DNA of 38,080 bases from an uncultured Alphaproteobacteria bacterium (lineage in GTDB: Bacteria > Pseudomonadota > Alphaproteobacteria > RF32 > CAG-239), in the NCBI GenBank assembly GCA_944391465.1, contig CALXTS010000018.1, forward strand, positions 1 to 38,080, in the 5' to 3' direction. The notes below the pieces were generated by a model, which was given only the letters and a program-made list of their open reading frames with translations, searched no databases and was not told the origin of the DNA. Positions within the stretch are counted from its first letter, which is position 1. Every line of letters starts with the position of its first letter. Shown one piece after another: positions 1 through 6,321 of the stretch. The position numbers and the translations under genes are program-made.

Positions 1-147
1 AATTCAACCATTAAAGAAGTATGGGATTCAGAGGTGTTTAATCAGTTTAGGAACATTCAAATAGATAGCTGTTCTTCCTGCCTGTTAAAAAATAAATGTG
101 TTGGAAAATGCAAGCTAAACTTATGTAATAATTTATGTTCTCTGTAA
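1..147 (+). CDS. Radical SAM/SPASM protein, C-terminal end only
   Basis: Frame 1 is open from base 1 to a TAA at 145-147 and gives 48 residues. They contain a tryptophan and an FR pair, then a cysteine-rich tail of pattern C-x2-C-x5-C-x3-C and two further cysteines. This matches the end of a SPASM domain, which binds auxiliary iron-sulfur clusters in radical SAM enzymes such as peptide-modifying maturases and anaerobic sulfatase-maturing enzymes. The radical SAM core would lie left of the window. Which SPASM subfamily this is, and whether a precursor peptide lies nearby, cannot be judged from the tail. The fragment is CpG-free and so belongs to the same element. Confidence 0.7.
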   Translation, partial: NSTIKEVWDSEVFNQFRNIQIDSCSSCLLKNKCVGKCKLNLCNNLCSL

Positions 148-164
148 TTTTTTTATTAAACAAA

Positions 165-191
165 GTGGAGTGGTAAAAATACCAACTCCAC
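165..191 (+). terminator. Imperfect terminator hairpin after SPASM gene
   Basis: GTGGAGT at 165-171 pairs with ACTCCAC at 185-191, and GGTA at 172-175 pairs with TACC at 180-183, with one bulged A and an AAAA loop. The following T-run is poor, so termination efficiency is uncertain. It lies 18 bases after the SPASM stop codon. Confidence 0.5.
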
Positions 192-357
192 CCTATCTGT
201 TTATACAGTTTTTAGCATCCATAAAAAATCTATCATAACAAATAATAAAAAGGAGCCCTCTTTTTTATTTTCTTGAAAATAATTTATCAAAACTAGGGTT
301 TTCAGATAAATATATGTGAATGAGTTTCAATAATTACAGTATGTATCCATTAAATAG

Positions 358-393
358 CTCCAACATTGATAGGGTGTTGGAGTTTAATTTTTT
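358..393 (+). terminator. Terminator hairpin beside resolvase stop codon
   Basis: CTCCAACA (358-365) pairs perfectly with TGTTGGAG (375-382) across a nine-base loop and is followed on the plus strand by a T-rich tract at 383-393. It sits directly beyond the resolvase stop codon, so it may serve that minus-strand gene too, although the better T-run is on the plus strand. Between 192 and 357 I see no gene. Confidence 0.55.
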
Positions 394-935
394 AGGTATG
401 AATACAATGTGGGTCTTGAAATTTGATACTTTCTAGCCAATTCTGAAAGTGAAAGTTTTTGAGATTTGGCTAATTCTTTCAACTCAGCAACCTCTTGAGG
501 AGATAATTTATGCTTTCCTCCTTTGTATTTACCCTTCATTTTGGCAATGGCAATACCTTCCTTCTGTCTTTCTAAAATAAGACTTCTTTCAAGTTCAGCA
601 ACTGCTCCAAGCATTGTCATCATCAATTTTTGGTATGGGTCATTTTTTCCAGATTCAAAGGTTAGATTTTCCTTATGAAATTTTATAGTTACTCCTTTTG
701 AAGTAATTTCTTCCACCAAATTCAACAAATCTCTAGTATTCCTTGCAAGCCTGTCCATTGAGTGCACATTGATGAGGTCTCCAGCTCTAATGATGGAGAG
801 CAATAATTCCAGTTGAGGTCTATTTCTGTCCTTACCTGACAATTTATCCTCAAACTCCCTATCACATTTTATGTTTAACAACTGTCTTTCAGTGTTCTGC
901 TCTATTGTTGAAACTCTCTTATAATTGAAAATCAT
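384..935 (-). CDS. Serine recombinase of resolvase/invertase family
   Basis: The 183-residue protein has the family's N-terminal catalytic domain, with the nucleophile Ser9 in the RVST motif, the conserved MDRLARN segment and the E-helix region RSLILERQKEGI. A C-terminal helix-turn-helix (about residues 158-180) ends the protein. Length and layout fit small resolvases and invertases of the Tn3/Hin type, which cut and rejoin DNA at paired sites through a 5'-phosphoserine intermediate. The start follows AGGTGA at a suitable distance. The upstream region holds a strong minus-strand promoter inside three pairs of TGTAAA/TTTACA half-sites, as expected for an autoregulated resolvase. Its role is probably resolution of element multimers or cointegrates, or inversion of a segment outside the window. 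Confidence 0.9.
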   Translation of the reverse strand: MIFNYKRVSTIEQNTERQLLNIKCDREFEDKLSGKDRNRPQLELLLSIIRAGDLINVHSMDRLARNTRDLLNLVEEITSKGVTIKFHKENLTFESGKNDPYQKLMMTMLGAVAELERSLILERQKEGIAIAKMKGKYKGGKHKLSPQEVAELKELAKSQKLSLSELARKYQISRPTLYSYLKN

Positions 936-944
936 ATCATCACC

Positions 945-1064
945 TGTAAAGTTAAAATCTTAAACATAACTTTACAATAAACAAAAACTGTAAAATTGTC
1001 AAGTATTTTGACTTAAACTTTACAATTTTAAAATTGTTAAATCAGCCTCTACCTTATCTTTACA
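945..1064 (-). promoter_or_regulatory. Candidate res site overlapping resolvase promoter
   Basis: Three consecutive pairs of inverted half-sites lie just upstream of the resolvase. They are TGTAAAGTT (945-953) with AACTTTACA (968-976), TGTAAA (989-994) with TTTACA (1019-1024), and TGTTAA (1035-1040) with TTTACA (1059-1064). The spans of about 32, 36 and 30 bases resemble the three-subsite res sites of Tn3-type resolvases. Inside lies a minus-strand promoter: -35 TTGACA at 1002-997, a 17-base spacer, and -10 TATTGT at 979-974. A perfect 16-base palindrome, ACAATTTTAAAATTGT, is at 1022-1037. That resolvase binds here is inference. Confidence 0.5.
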
Positions 1065-1207
1065 GCAAATAAAGCTACAAAAGATACATTTTGTAGTATT
1101 TTGATTAATCCTTTATAAAAATAATAAACTCAGTAAATCAAAAATAATATAAAATGAGAGTTTTTTTGCTTCCTTTTTTTTATATTTTGGTTTAACTTTG
1201 CAAACAG

Positions 1208-1485
1208 ATACAAGCTAGAACTTGTATTTAATACCTTTGTGGTATGGGCTTTCAACAGCTCTTATAGTCTTTGGTGTTAGGATATAACATCATCAATTGT
1301 TATCTACTTATCATAGGTAACAATAATATATCCCCAATTCATAGAAATATGGTTGGGGAGCCTTTAATGTATGTTCAGGAACCATATTTCTATCTCTGAA
1401 ATATGGAACTAAAGATTAAGGGAATCATTTAAGACTATATGATTGTTGAACTCCCTGACCACCTTTTGATAGGTGGTTTTCTTTT
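1208..1485 (+). ncRNA. Structured leader or small RNA with alternative hairpins
   Basis: No gene is visible between 1065 and 1519, but the plus strand folds repeatedly. Hairpins are ATACAAG/CTTGTAT (1208-1214 with 1221-1227), ATACC/GGTAT (1231-1235 with 1241-1245), GGGCT/AGCTC with one G-U pair (1246-1250 with 1257-1261), and an 11-base-pair stem with one U-G pair (1296-1306 with 1314-1324). Three mutually exclusive stems follow: 1332-1337 with 1353-1358, 1341-1354 with 1380-1393, and 1382-1390 with 1398-1406. The tract ends in an intrinsic terminator. The two G-U pairs support RNA from the plus strand. It could be a free small RNA or an attenuator of the lipoprotein operon. I recognise no known RNA family. 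Confidence 0.5.
1458..1485 (+). terminator. Intrinsic terminator before lipoprotein operon
   Basis: ACCACCT (1458-1464) pairs with AGGTGGT (1471-1477) across a six-base loop and is followed by a T-rich tract. It lies upstream of the lipoprotein start at 1520, so it either ends the upstream structured RNA or acts as a conditional attenuator. It also shows that an in-frame ATG at 1439 is not the gene start. Confidence 0.7.
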
Positions 1486-1519
1486 AATTGCAATTGAAGA
1501 AAAAAGGAAGTTTAATCAT

Positions 1520-1918
1520 ATGAAAAAATTAATATCTCTAGTTTTAACAGCAACTCTTCTATCTGGTTGTGCCTCCATTGTGAAAGGTAGCAGACAGACA
1601 ATTAATATTTCAACAAGTACAGGAAAACAAGCTGATGCTATTATCACAACATCAACAGGACAACAAAATGTTGTTCTTCCTCAAGCTGTTCCTGTAAAAA
1701 CAGATAATATGGATATAACTGTTAACATTAAAGAAACAAGATGCAATAATGCATCTACAACAATAGTTCAATCAAGATTACATCCTTGGTTTTGGGGTAA
1801 TGTTATTTTAGGTGGAGTATTTGGTTCTACAACAGACTCTGTTTCTGGCTCAATGTGGACATATGATGAATCTGTCATTGTAAATGTTACAGAGAAAGAT
1901 TCTTGCAAGGTAAAATAA
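1520..1918 (+). CDS. Small lipoprotein with Gly-rich GGVFG signature
   Basis: The 132-residue protein starts with a lysine pair, a hydrophobic stretch and the lipobox LSGC, so it should be exported and lipidated at that cysteine. The mature part opens with a CASIVKG segment. It later has a run of the type HPWFWGNVILGG followed by a DSVSG and WTY segment, a layout I associate with small proteobacterial and phage-borne lipoproteins of unknown role. The start at 1520 follows AAGGAAG; a longer in-frame start at 1439 would include a terminator and bury the signal peptide. It is first in a three-gene run with another lipoprotein and a DUF4105 protein. Confidence 0.8.
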   Translation: MKKLISLVLTATLLSGCASIVKGSRQTINISTSTGKQADAIITTSTGQQNVVLPQAVPVKTDNMDITVNIKETRCNNASTTIVQSRLHPWFWGNVILGGVFGSTTDSVSGSMWTYDESVIVNVTEKDSCKVK

Positions 1919-1928
1919 GGAGAAACTT

Positions 1929-2507
1929 ATGAAAAAGCTAATTTGTTGTATTGTTATGGCTTTTTTATGTAGTTGTGCAGGTTTTAGAGAAGGTAAAGTT
2001 TCATCAATCAACACTTTCCCCCAGCCTGATAAAAAGCCAAGCCTAAATATATCATTAGATTTTATTGTCAATATGAATGGCAATACTATAACTAATCAAG
2101 CTACTGAAAACAATATTAAAGCAAAAGTTATTGAAAGATTTAAGGCCTCAGGATTGTTTTCTAATGTAACTTTAGATTCATCTGGTCAAGAATATTCATT
2201 AAATATTAAATATGAAGATAGAGGAGATATGAATGTATTTTTGTCTGTCCTTACAGGAGCAACATTATATATTTTTCCTAGTTACAGCAAAGACACCAAT
2301 ATCATAACAGCTCAATTAGTTAACAATAAAAACAAGCATAAAACTGAAATTGTCCTAAATGATTCTATGACAATGTGGCAACAAATATTGTTACTGCCTT
2401 TAACCCCTTTTAAACATCCATTAGCTGAAGCTGTCAGTATGCAAAATGATTTAATTGATAATTTAGCATTACAAACATATGAAAATATTAAAAACAATAC
2501 TAATTAG
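1929..2507 (+). CDS. Hypothetical lipoprotein, second of two
   Basis: The 192-residue protein has a signal peptide ending in a CSC lipobox and should be anchored to a membrane. The mature region is mostly polar, with one hydrophobic segment near residues 98-115 (FLSVLTGATLYIF) and another near 150-160 (ILLLPLTPFKHP). I do not recognise the family beyond a general likeness to small envelope lipoproteins. A good ribosome site (AAGGAG, overlapping the end of the previous gene) precedes the ATG by about six bases. The gene overlaps the start of the DUF4105 gene by 29 bases, so the three are probably co-transcribed and partly coupled. Confidence 0.75.
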   Translation: MKKLICCIVMAFLCSCAGFREGKVSSINTFPQPDKKPSLNISLDFIVNMNGNTITNQATENNIKAKVIERFKASGLFSNVTLDSSGQEYSLNIKYEDRGDMNVFLSVLTGATLYIFPSYSKDTNIITAQLVNNKNKHKTEIVLNDSMTMWQQILLLPLTPFKHPLAEAVSMQNDLIDNLALQTYENIKNNTN

Positions 2508-4053
2508 TTGCTTGTTTTGCTTATTATTACTACAAAAAGCTAAAGCAAATGATATAAAAGAGAAATTATTAAGCTCCAATGTTTTTAATTCATTAGAGTG
2601 GCATAATCTATTGCATTATAATAATGGGAAAAGTGCTATAAATGAAGATAGCACTTTTTTTCTATCTCCTGATGGATATAAAAATCCAAAATCAGAATAT
2701 GTTGCAACTGTCATTGGGCTTTTTAGTGATAAGAATATAAATAATGATTCTGTTTTCTGCAAATATCCTGCCAGAGTTGATTTTATTTTAAAATATAATG
2801 AGTTAGATAGAAGAAGTATTCCACAGCATAAATGCTCTGAATATGAAGAATATAACCAAAAAGTTCCCTTTGATGATGTTTCAATAATTTTTGCTTCAGA
2901 AAATAATATCAGCCCATCAACAATGCTTGGTCACTCATTTTTGAAAATTGATGGTAATAATAAATCTCATTCTTTTAGTTATTTTGCTGCTTTTGATAAA
3001 ATGAATTCATTCAAATTTTATACAAGAGTTCTAACAAGTGGTGTTGATGGTATGTATATATTGTCTCCATACCAAGAAAAGAGTAATGAATATATCAACA
3101 ATGAAGATAGGTCTTTATGGGAATTTAAATTAAAGCTAACAGGTAAAGAAAAGCAACACTTAAAAAAACATTTGTGGGAACTTAAGGATAAGAATATAAA
3201 ATATAGGTTTATATCTTATAATTGTAATACAGCCATAATCAATATTTTAAAGGTTGCAAATGCTAATTTTGATACCAAAAATATAAAACCATTTGTGACT
3301 CCTGTTGAATATATACAGGAATTACACAATAATAATAAAATATCAAATATTAATATAGAACCATCAAAATCTCATAAATTATCCATTTTGAAATATGGAT
3401 TAAATTATGTTGGAAATGCACCAAAACCAACAAGAATATCTCTATCACAAGATTTATCTAATAAGGTAACTAATATCAATTTCAGCCCAGTGTATCAGGA
3501 TTTAAAGGATATCTCTAATGCCTATTTTTCAGATTTAGAAAGCAAAATATTGGATTTATCTCTTAGATATGATTACAACTTGAAAAAGTTCATTTTTGAT
3601 AAAATTGATATTTTAAAGATGGAATCTATCATTGATTACCAAACCACAAAAAGTTTATCAAAGTATTTCAGATTTGGATTGGAAAATGATTTATTTAACA
3701 ACAATACTGAATTAAAACCTGTAGTTGAGTTTGGTTTGGGTATCAGCAAAAAAATATCTTCAACTTCTGTATATATACTGCCTAAAATAGGATATCATTA
3801 TGATAAATTTTCTAATTATTACATTGCACCACAAATAGGAACTATTTCAAGAATAGGAGATAATATCAAAATTATAAATTCCTATGAAAAATATTTTAAT
3901 ACAAAGAAGAATAATATAGGATATATTGACAAGTATAATTTTTATACTGGATATAAAATATCCAAAAACAATGAAATATACTTTGATTTTTCTTATTATA
4001 ATGAATCAAAACAGCATAGCTCTGCACTATTAGGTTTTGTCCTTCATTTTTAA
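2479..4053 (+). CDS. DUF4105 (Lnb N-terminal-type) envelope protein with beta-barrel end
   Basis: The 524-residue protein has an N-terminal signal peptide. It then carries a region typical of DUF4105: an FCKYPAR segment, LGHSFLKI near residue 155 and YNCNTAI near residue 258. These His and Cys positions are the conserved core of the family and are probably catalytic. DUF4105 includes the N-terminal domain of Lnb, the enterococcal enzyme that moves an acyl chain within lipoproteins. The last 140 or so residues are alternating aromatic and polar strands ending in Phe, suggesting an outer-membrane beta-barrel. It follows two lipoprotein genes, which makes a lipoprotein-related role attractive but unproven. 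The stop overlaps the convergent DUF3768 gene by four bases. Confidence 0.8.
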   Translation: MKILKTILISCLFCLLLLQKAKANDIKEKLLSSNVFNSLEWHNLLHYNNGKSAINEDSTFFLSPDGYKNPKSEYVATVIGLFSDKNINNDSVFCKYPARVDFILKYNELDRRSIPQHKCSEYEEYNQKVPFDDVSIIFASENNISPSTMLGHSFLKIDGNNKSHSFSYFAAFDKMNSFKFYTRVLTSGVDGMYILSPYQEKSNEYINNEDRSLWEFKLKLTGKEKQHLKKHLWELKDKNIKYRFISYNCNTAIINILKVANANFDTKNIKPFVTPVEYIQELHNNNKISNINIEPSKSHKLSILKYGLNYVGNAPKPTRISLSQDLSNKVTNINFSPVYQDLKDISNAYFSDLESKILDLSLRYDYNLKKFIFDKIDILKMESIIDYQTTKSLSKYFRFGLENDLFNNNTELKPVVEFGLGISKKISSTSVYILPKIGYHYDKFSNYYIAPQIGTISRIGDNIKIINSYEKYFNTKKNNIGYIDKYNFYTGYKISKNNEIYFDFSYYNESKQHSSALLGFVLHF

Positions 4054-4385
4054 TACTCATCAGCAAGCATAACAGTCATCACTCTTCTAGTTTTGGTGCT
4101 ATCATATGGGGCTGAAGAATGATATTTCAATTCATTATCATAATAATCAATTTTCCATATGATTTTGTAATTTTTAAAATTCACAATACCAAAATCTTTT
4201 TCCCCATATGGATTGTTATCTTTGTTAAAATCATCATAAAAACTGATAGTTCTCATTATTTGAAATAAGTCATAATTAGAAAATATTGACATTCCTGAAG
4301 AATACACAATTTCTCCATTCTTATGAAAAATTCTCAGCATATCATTGAGATTTTGCATTCTTTTTAATTGTTCTTGAGTATACAT
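4050..4385 (-). CDS. DUF3768 family protein
   Basis: The 111-residue protein matches the DUF3768 pattern along its whole length. An N-terminal LNDMLR helix is followed by a DDFNKDNNPYGEKDFG block, then WKIDYYD, and a C-terminal RVMTVMLADEY ending. The family is small, mostly alphaproteobacterial and of unknown function, and is often seen on plasmids and integrated elements, in keeping with this context. Its ribosome-binding site GGGAGA lies in the 3' arm of a terminator hairpin for the upstream ankyrin gene (4388-4417), so the two signals share bases. It converges with the DUF4105 gene and overlaps it by four bases. Confidence 0.85.
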   Translation of the reverse strand: MYTQEQLKRMQNLNDMLRIFHKNGEIVYSSGMSIFSNYDLFQIMRTISFYDDFNKDNNPYGEKDFGIVNFKNYKIIWKIDYYDNELKYHSSAPYDSTKTRRVMTVMLADEY

Positions 4386-4387
4386 AA

Positions 4388-4417
4388 AAAATCTCCCTTA
4401 TTTTCAAGAGAGATTTT
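4388..4417 (-). terminator. Terminator of ankyrin operon, overlapping DUF3768 ribosome site
   Basis: On the minus strand AAAATCTC (4417-4410) pairs with GAGATTTT (4395-4388) and the 3' arm runs into more T. The same arm holds the GGGAGA that serves as ribosome site for the DUF3768 gene starting at 4385. A folded hairpin would therefore both end the upstream transcript and hide the downstream ribosome site. Confidence 0.6.
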
Positions 4418-4469
4418 AACCAGAAATTTTAACTCTGTCAGGTCCAAGATTTAGATAAAATATTTTCCA

Positions 4470-5138
4470 TCAGCTTTTCTCTAAATCCCTCAAGACTTCC
4501 ATTGTATTTGATATTTTTGTAATTTCAGCAATATCAAAAACATCAAATTGATAGGAAGTACAGGTTGCCCCCATTTGAGCATTAAAATATTTGAGAATAG
4601 CCATATTATAGAGCTGTGAGTTAAATGCTGCCACCATCATTGGGGTTATACCCAAATCATTAGAAATATTTGGGTTTGCTCCTTTTTTTAGTAAATATTC
4701 TATCATTTTTCTGTTATTTCTTTTTACAGCTAAAAGCAAAGCTGTTTCACCTCTTGCAGAGGTTTGATTAATGTTACAGCCCATTTCCAAAATCCTATCT
4801 ATAACAACTGTTTTTTCAACATTGGCTATATTAGGATTTACTACAAGCATATGAAGAGGAGTATAGTCATCCAGATGCTCATATTTCATTGTTGTCCTAT
4901 CTATTATTTTCAGAAGTTTTGCAAAATCAGAACCTATTAAAAATTGCATCAGGAAAGGCTCTTTTTCAAACAATTCTTCAAATTGATAGAATGCTTCATA
5001 TTCTGAAATTTCTTGCAAATCTTCCAACATTTGAGCTAATTCTTTATCCTTTTTCATATAATTTGGAATTGGTTTAGGAGAATTTAGTATCAAATCAATC
5101 TTACTTATTAAGTTATCAAAATTAATATCATTTCTCAT
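4470..5138 (-). CDS. Ankyrin-repeat protein
   Basis: The 222-residue protein carries about three ankyrin repeats in its C-terminal two thirds. They are recognisable from DYTPLHMLV, then GETALLLAVKRNNRKMIEYLLKKGANPN, broken here as separate helices, then LGITPMMVAA. Ankyrin repeats bind proteins; the partner is unknown. There is no signal peptide, so it is probably cytoplasmic. The start is taken at 5138 rather than an in-frame GTG at 5156, because ATG at 5138 follows AAAGGAG and overlaps the stop of the upstream gene as ATGA, a sign of translational coupling. CpG-free like its neighbours. Confidence 0.85.
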   Translation of the reverse strand: MRNDINFDNLISKIDLILNSPKPIPNYMKKDKELAQMLEDLQEISEYEAFYQFEELFEKEPFLMQFLIGSDFAKLLKIIDRTTMKYEHLDDYTPLHMLVVNPNIANVEKTVVIDRILEMGCNINQTSARGETALLLAVKRNNRKMIEYLLKKGANPNISNDLGITPMMVAAFNSQLYNMAILKYFNAQMGATCTSYQFDVFDIAEITKISNTMEVLRDLEKS

Positions 5139-5404
5139 CTCAACTCCTTTTGACACAACTTATTCTTAATTATTAGGTGTAATTGAGTTTGAATTTCAGG
5201 ATAAATTTTTTGAACATTTAATTTATATAGTAAAAAAGATAAAGCCCTTAGACTTGGTTTTTTATGTAAATACTTCAGAACACTTAGATAAGGAGGGCAC
5301 TTATTTAAGTAATTAGCACTAAAACTTCTGTAGCTTTTTATAAATTTTTCAGCCTTTAAACCATCTGCTATTTCATATAATAATTTTAATTCTTCATTCA
5401 TCAT
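5135..5404 (-). CDS. Small protein resembling DUF6626
   Basis: The 89-residue protein has the arrangement I associate with DUF6626: an N-terminal LLYEIADGLK helix, a YRSFSANYLNKCPPYLSVL segment and a KPSLRALSFLLYKL helix, reminiscent of a small helix-turn-helix fold. That family is small, alphaproteobacterial and uncharacterised. The match is from memory of the pattern and is only moderately secure. The stop TGA overlaps the ATG of the ankyrin gene in ATGA, so the two are translated in a coupled manner and may act together. Confidence 0.6.
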   Translation of the reverse strand: MMNEELKLLYEIADGLKAEKFIKSYRSFSANYLNKCPPYLSVLKYLHKKPSLRALSFLLYKLNVQKIYPEIQTQLHLIIKNKLCQKELR

Positions 5405-5427
5405 AAATCCTTGTTTTGTTGATATAA

Positions 5428-5979
5428 TTATTTATCATTTTTTGATGATGAAAAAAGTAAATCATTAATAATGATAGGAGGAGTTATTCTCATTTTGGAT
5501 ATAAAGTTGTCTTTGTTTGTTTTAAAAGGAGAAATATAGTTTTCCCATCCTTTTATATTATAAATTTTTGAAATCTTATAAGATGATTTTGAATAAAGTT
5601 CTTTGAACATTTTTGTAATATAACTTATGAAAATTGATAATTCCTCAATATTAAATTGATAGATTGTTATGTGAATATGATTAATTCCACCAGATTGTTT
5701 TTCAATAATTCCATTAAATTTATACTGAATATTTTTTATTGATTTCCATTTGGTTCCATATCTCCACTTATAAAAATGTGATAAAATAGATTTAAAATCT
5801 TTTTCTAGCTTTACTTCATCAACATTATTATTGGGTGATATTGTAAAAGAAAATAATCCATATGGTGTATCTTCATTATGTTTTTTGTTTGTGTTCATAT
5901 TTATGAATAAAGATTTTAATTTCCTTATTGTTGCAGGTGATTCTTGAGTAATTCTGTTTTTAAATATTTTTTTCATCAT
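5428..5979 (-). CDS. Putative HUH-type nuclease or replication-initiator-like protein
   Basis: The 183-residue protein has three blocks spaced like rolling-circle initiators. A hydrophobic strand LFSFTIS (residues 42-48) would be motif 1. HIH at 101-103, within GGINHIHITIY, would be the metal-binding HUH motif 2. Tyr148 in GWENYI, followed by Lys153, would be the nucleophile region of motif 3. HUH enzymes nick one strand at a hairpin origin and stay covalently attached through tyrosine. There is no helicase domain. The gene starts 50 bases from a dense array of dyads at 6029-6234 that could contain the nick site. The Tyr-to-Lys spacing is longer than usual, and no outside match was checked. 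Confidence 0.5.
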   Translation of the reverse strand: MMKKIFKNRITQESPATIRKLKSLFINMNTNKKHNEDTPYGLFSFTISPNNNVDEVKLEKDFKSILSHFYKWRYGTKWKSIKNIQYKFNGIIEKQSGGINHIHITIYQFNIEELSIFISYITKMFKELYSKSSYKISKIYNIKGWENYISPFKTNKDNFISKMRITPPIIINDLLFSSSKNDK

Positions 5980-6028
5980 AATTCCTTTTTTTGATATAAT
6001 TTTTTAATAATTTACAAAAAGTTAGATT

Positions 6029-6063
6029 TAGTACCTAGGAAAGTCTAGGTACTATTTTTTTAT
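6029..6063 (+). terminator. Perfect ten-base-pair hairpin with T-run
   Basis: TAGTACCTAG (6029-6038) pairs with CTAGGTACTA (6045-6054) across GAAAGT and is followed by a T-run to 6063. As a terminator it acts on plus-strand transcripts, although no plus-strand gene precedes it. It may instead be one of the dyads of a replication or transfer origin, or end an antisense RNA to the HUH-like gene. Confidence 0.55.
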
Positions 6064-6083
6064 ATTTTTTGCTGCAAAAATTG

Positions 6084-6114
6084 ATGGAAAGTAGCCATTC
6101 AGCATTCATTCCAT
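6084..6114. repeat. Dyad with CATTC direct repeats in its loop
   Basis: ATGGAA (6084-6089) is complementary to TTCCAT (6109-6114). The 19 bases between hold repeated CATTC words, like short iterons. It lies next to the 85-base folded unit at 6116-6200 and is probably part of the same functional site. Confidence 0.4.
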
Positions 6115-6115
6115 T

Positions 6116-6200
6116 TTAGGATATGCAATATTGATAGATATATCAATTTGGCTCTTGCAGACCATAGAGCCAATAATGGTCTGCATAATTGCTATCCTAA
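6116..6200. other. 85-base unit: closing stem, hairpin and two-stem pseudoknot
   Basis: Almost every base is paired. TTAGGATA (6116-6123) pairs with TATCCTAA (6193-6200), and GCAAT (6125-6129) with ATTGC (6188-6192), leaving one bulged T. Inside, ATTGATA (6130-6136) pairs with TATCAAT (6141-6147). Then TTGGCTCT (6148-6155) pairs with AGAGCCAA (6166-6173), interlocked with TGCAGACCAT (6156-6165) pairing with ATGGTCTGCA (6176-6185). This is an A-B-A'-B' order, that is a pseudoknot in RNA or two competing cruciforms in DNA. All pairs are Watson-Crick, so the strand cannot be inferred. The unit lies between the integrase and the HUH-like gene. Candidates are a nick or transfer origin, a recombination site or a structured RNA. 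I recognise no known family. Confidence 0.6.
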
Positions 6201-6234
6201 TGATAAATTTATTTATCACTAAGATACCATAGTG
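6201..6234. repeat. Two short dyads downstream of integrase gene
   Basis: TGATAAA (6201-6207) pairs with TTTATCA (6212-6218), and CACTA (6217-6221) pairs with TAGTG (6230-6234), overlapping by two bases. They continue the dyad array at 6029-6200 and could terminate integrase transcription, although no strong T-run follows on the minus strand. From 6235 to 6321 I see only AT-rich sequence. Confidence 0.4.
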
Positions 6235-6321
6235 CTGATAGAAAATACAAAAATAAAATGAAAAAATTTTTCAACTTATAAAATTTACATTATTATGCTA
6301 TATTTGCATTTTTTTAATTAT

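Noticed and set aside
241..275. Weak AAAAAG/CTTTTT hairpin
   Set aside because: Only A-T pairs and one G-C pair; not distinguishable from chance in AT-rich DNA.
1439..1519. Upstream in-frame extension of the first lipoprotein
   Set aside because: It would run through an intrinsic terminator and place the lipoprotein signal internally; ATG at 1520 has a ribosome site.
1850..2083. Open frame opposite the two lipoprotein genes
   Set aside because: No recognisable protein; it overlaps two genes with clear signal peptides on the other strand.
5139..5156. GTG start for the ankyrin protein
   Set aside because: ATG at 5138 has the ribosome site and the ATGA overlap with the upstream gene.
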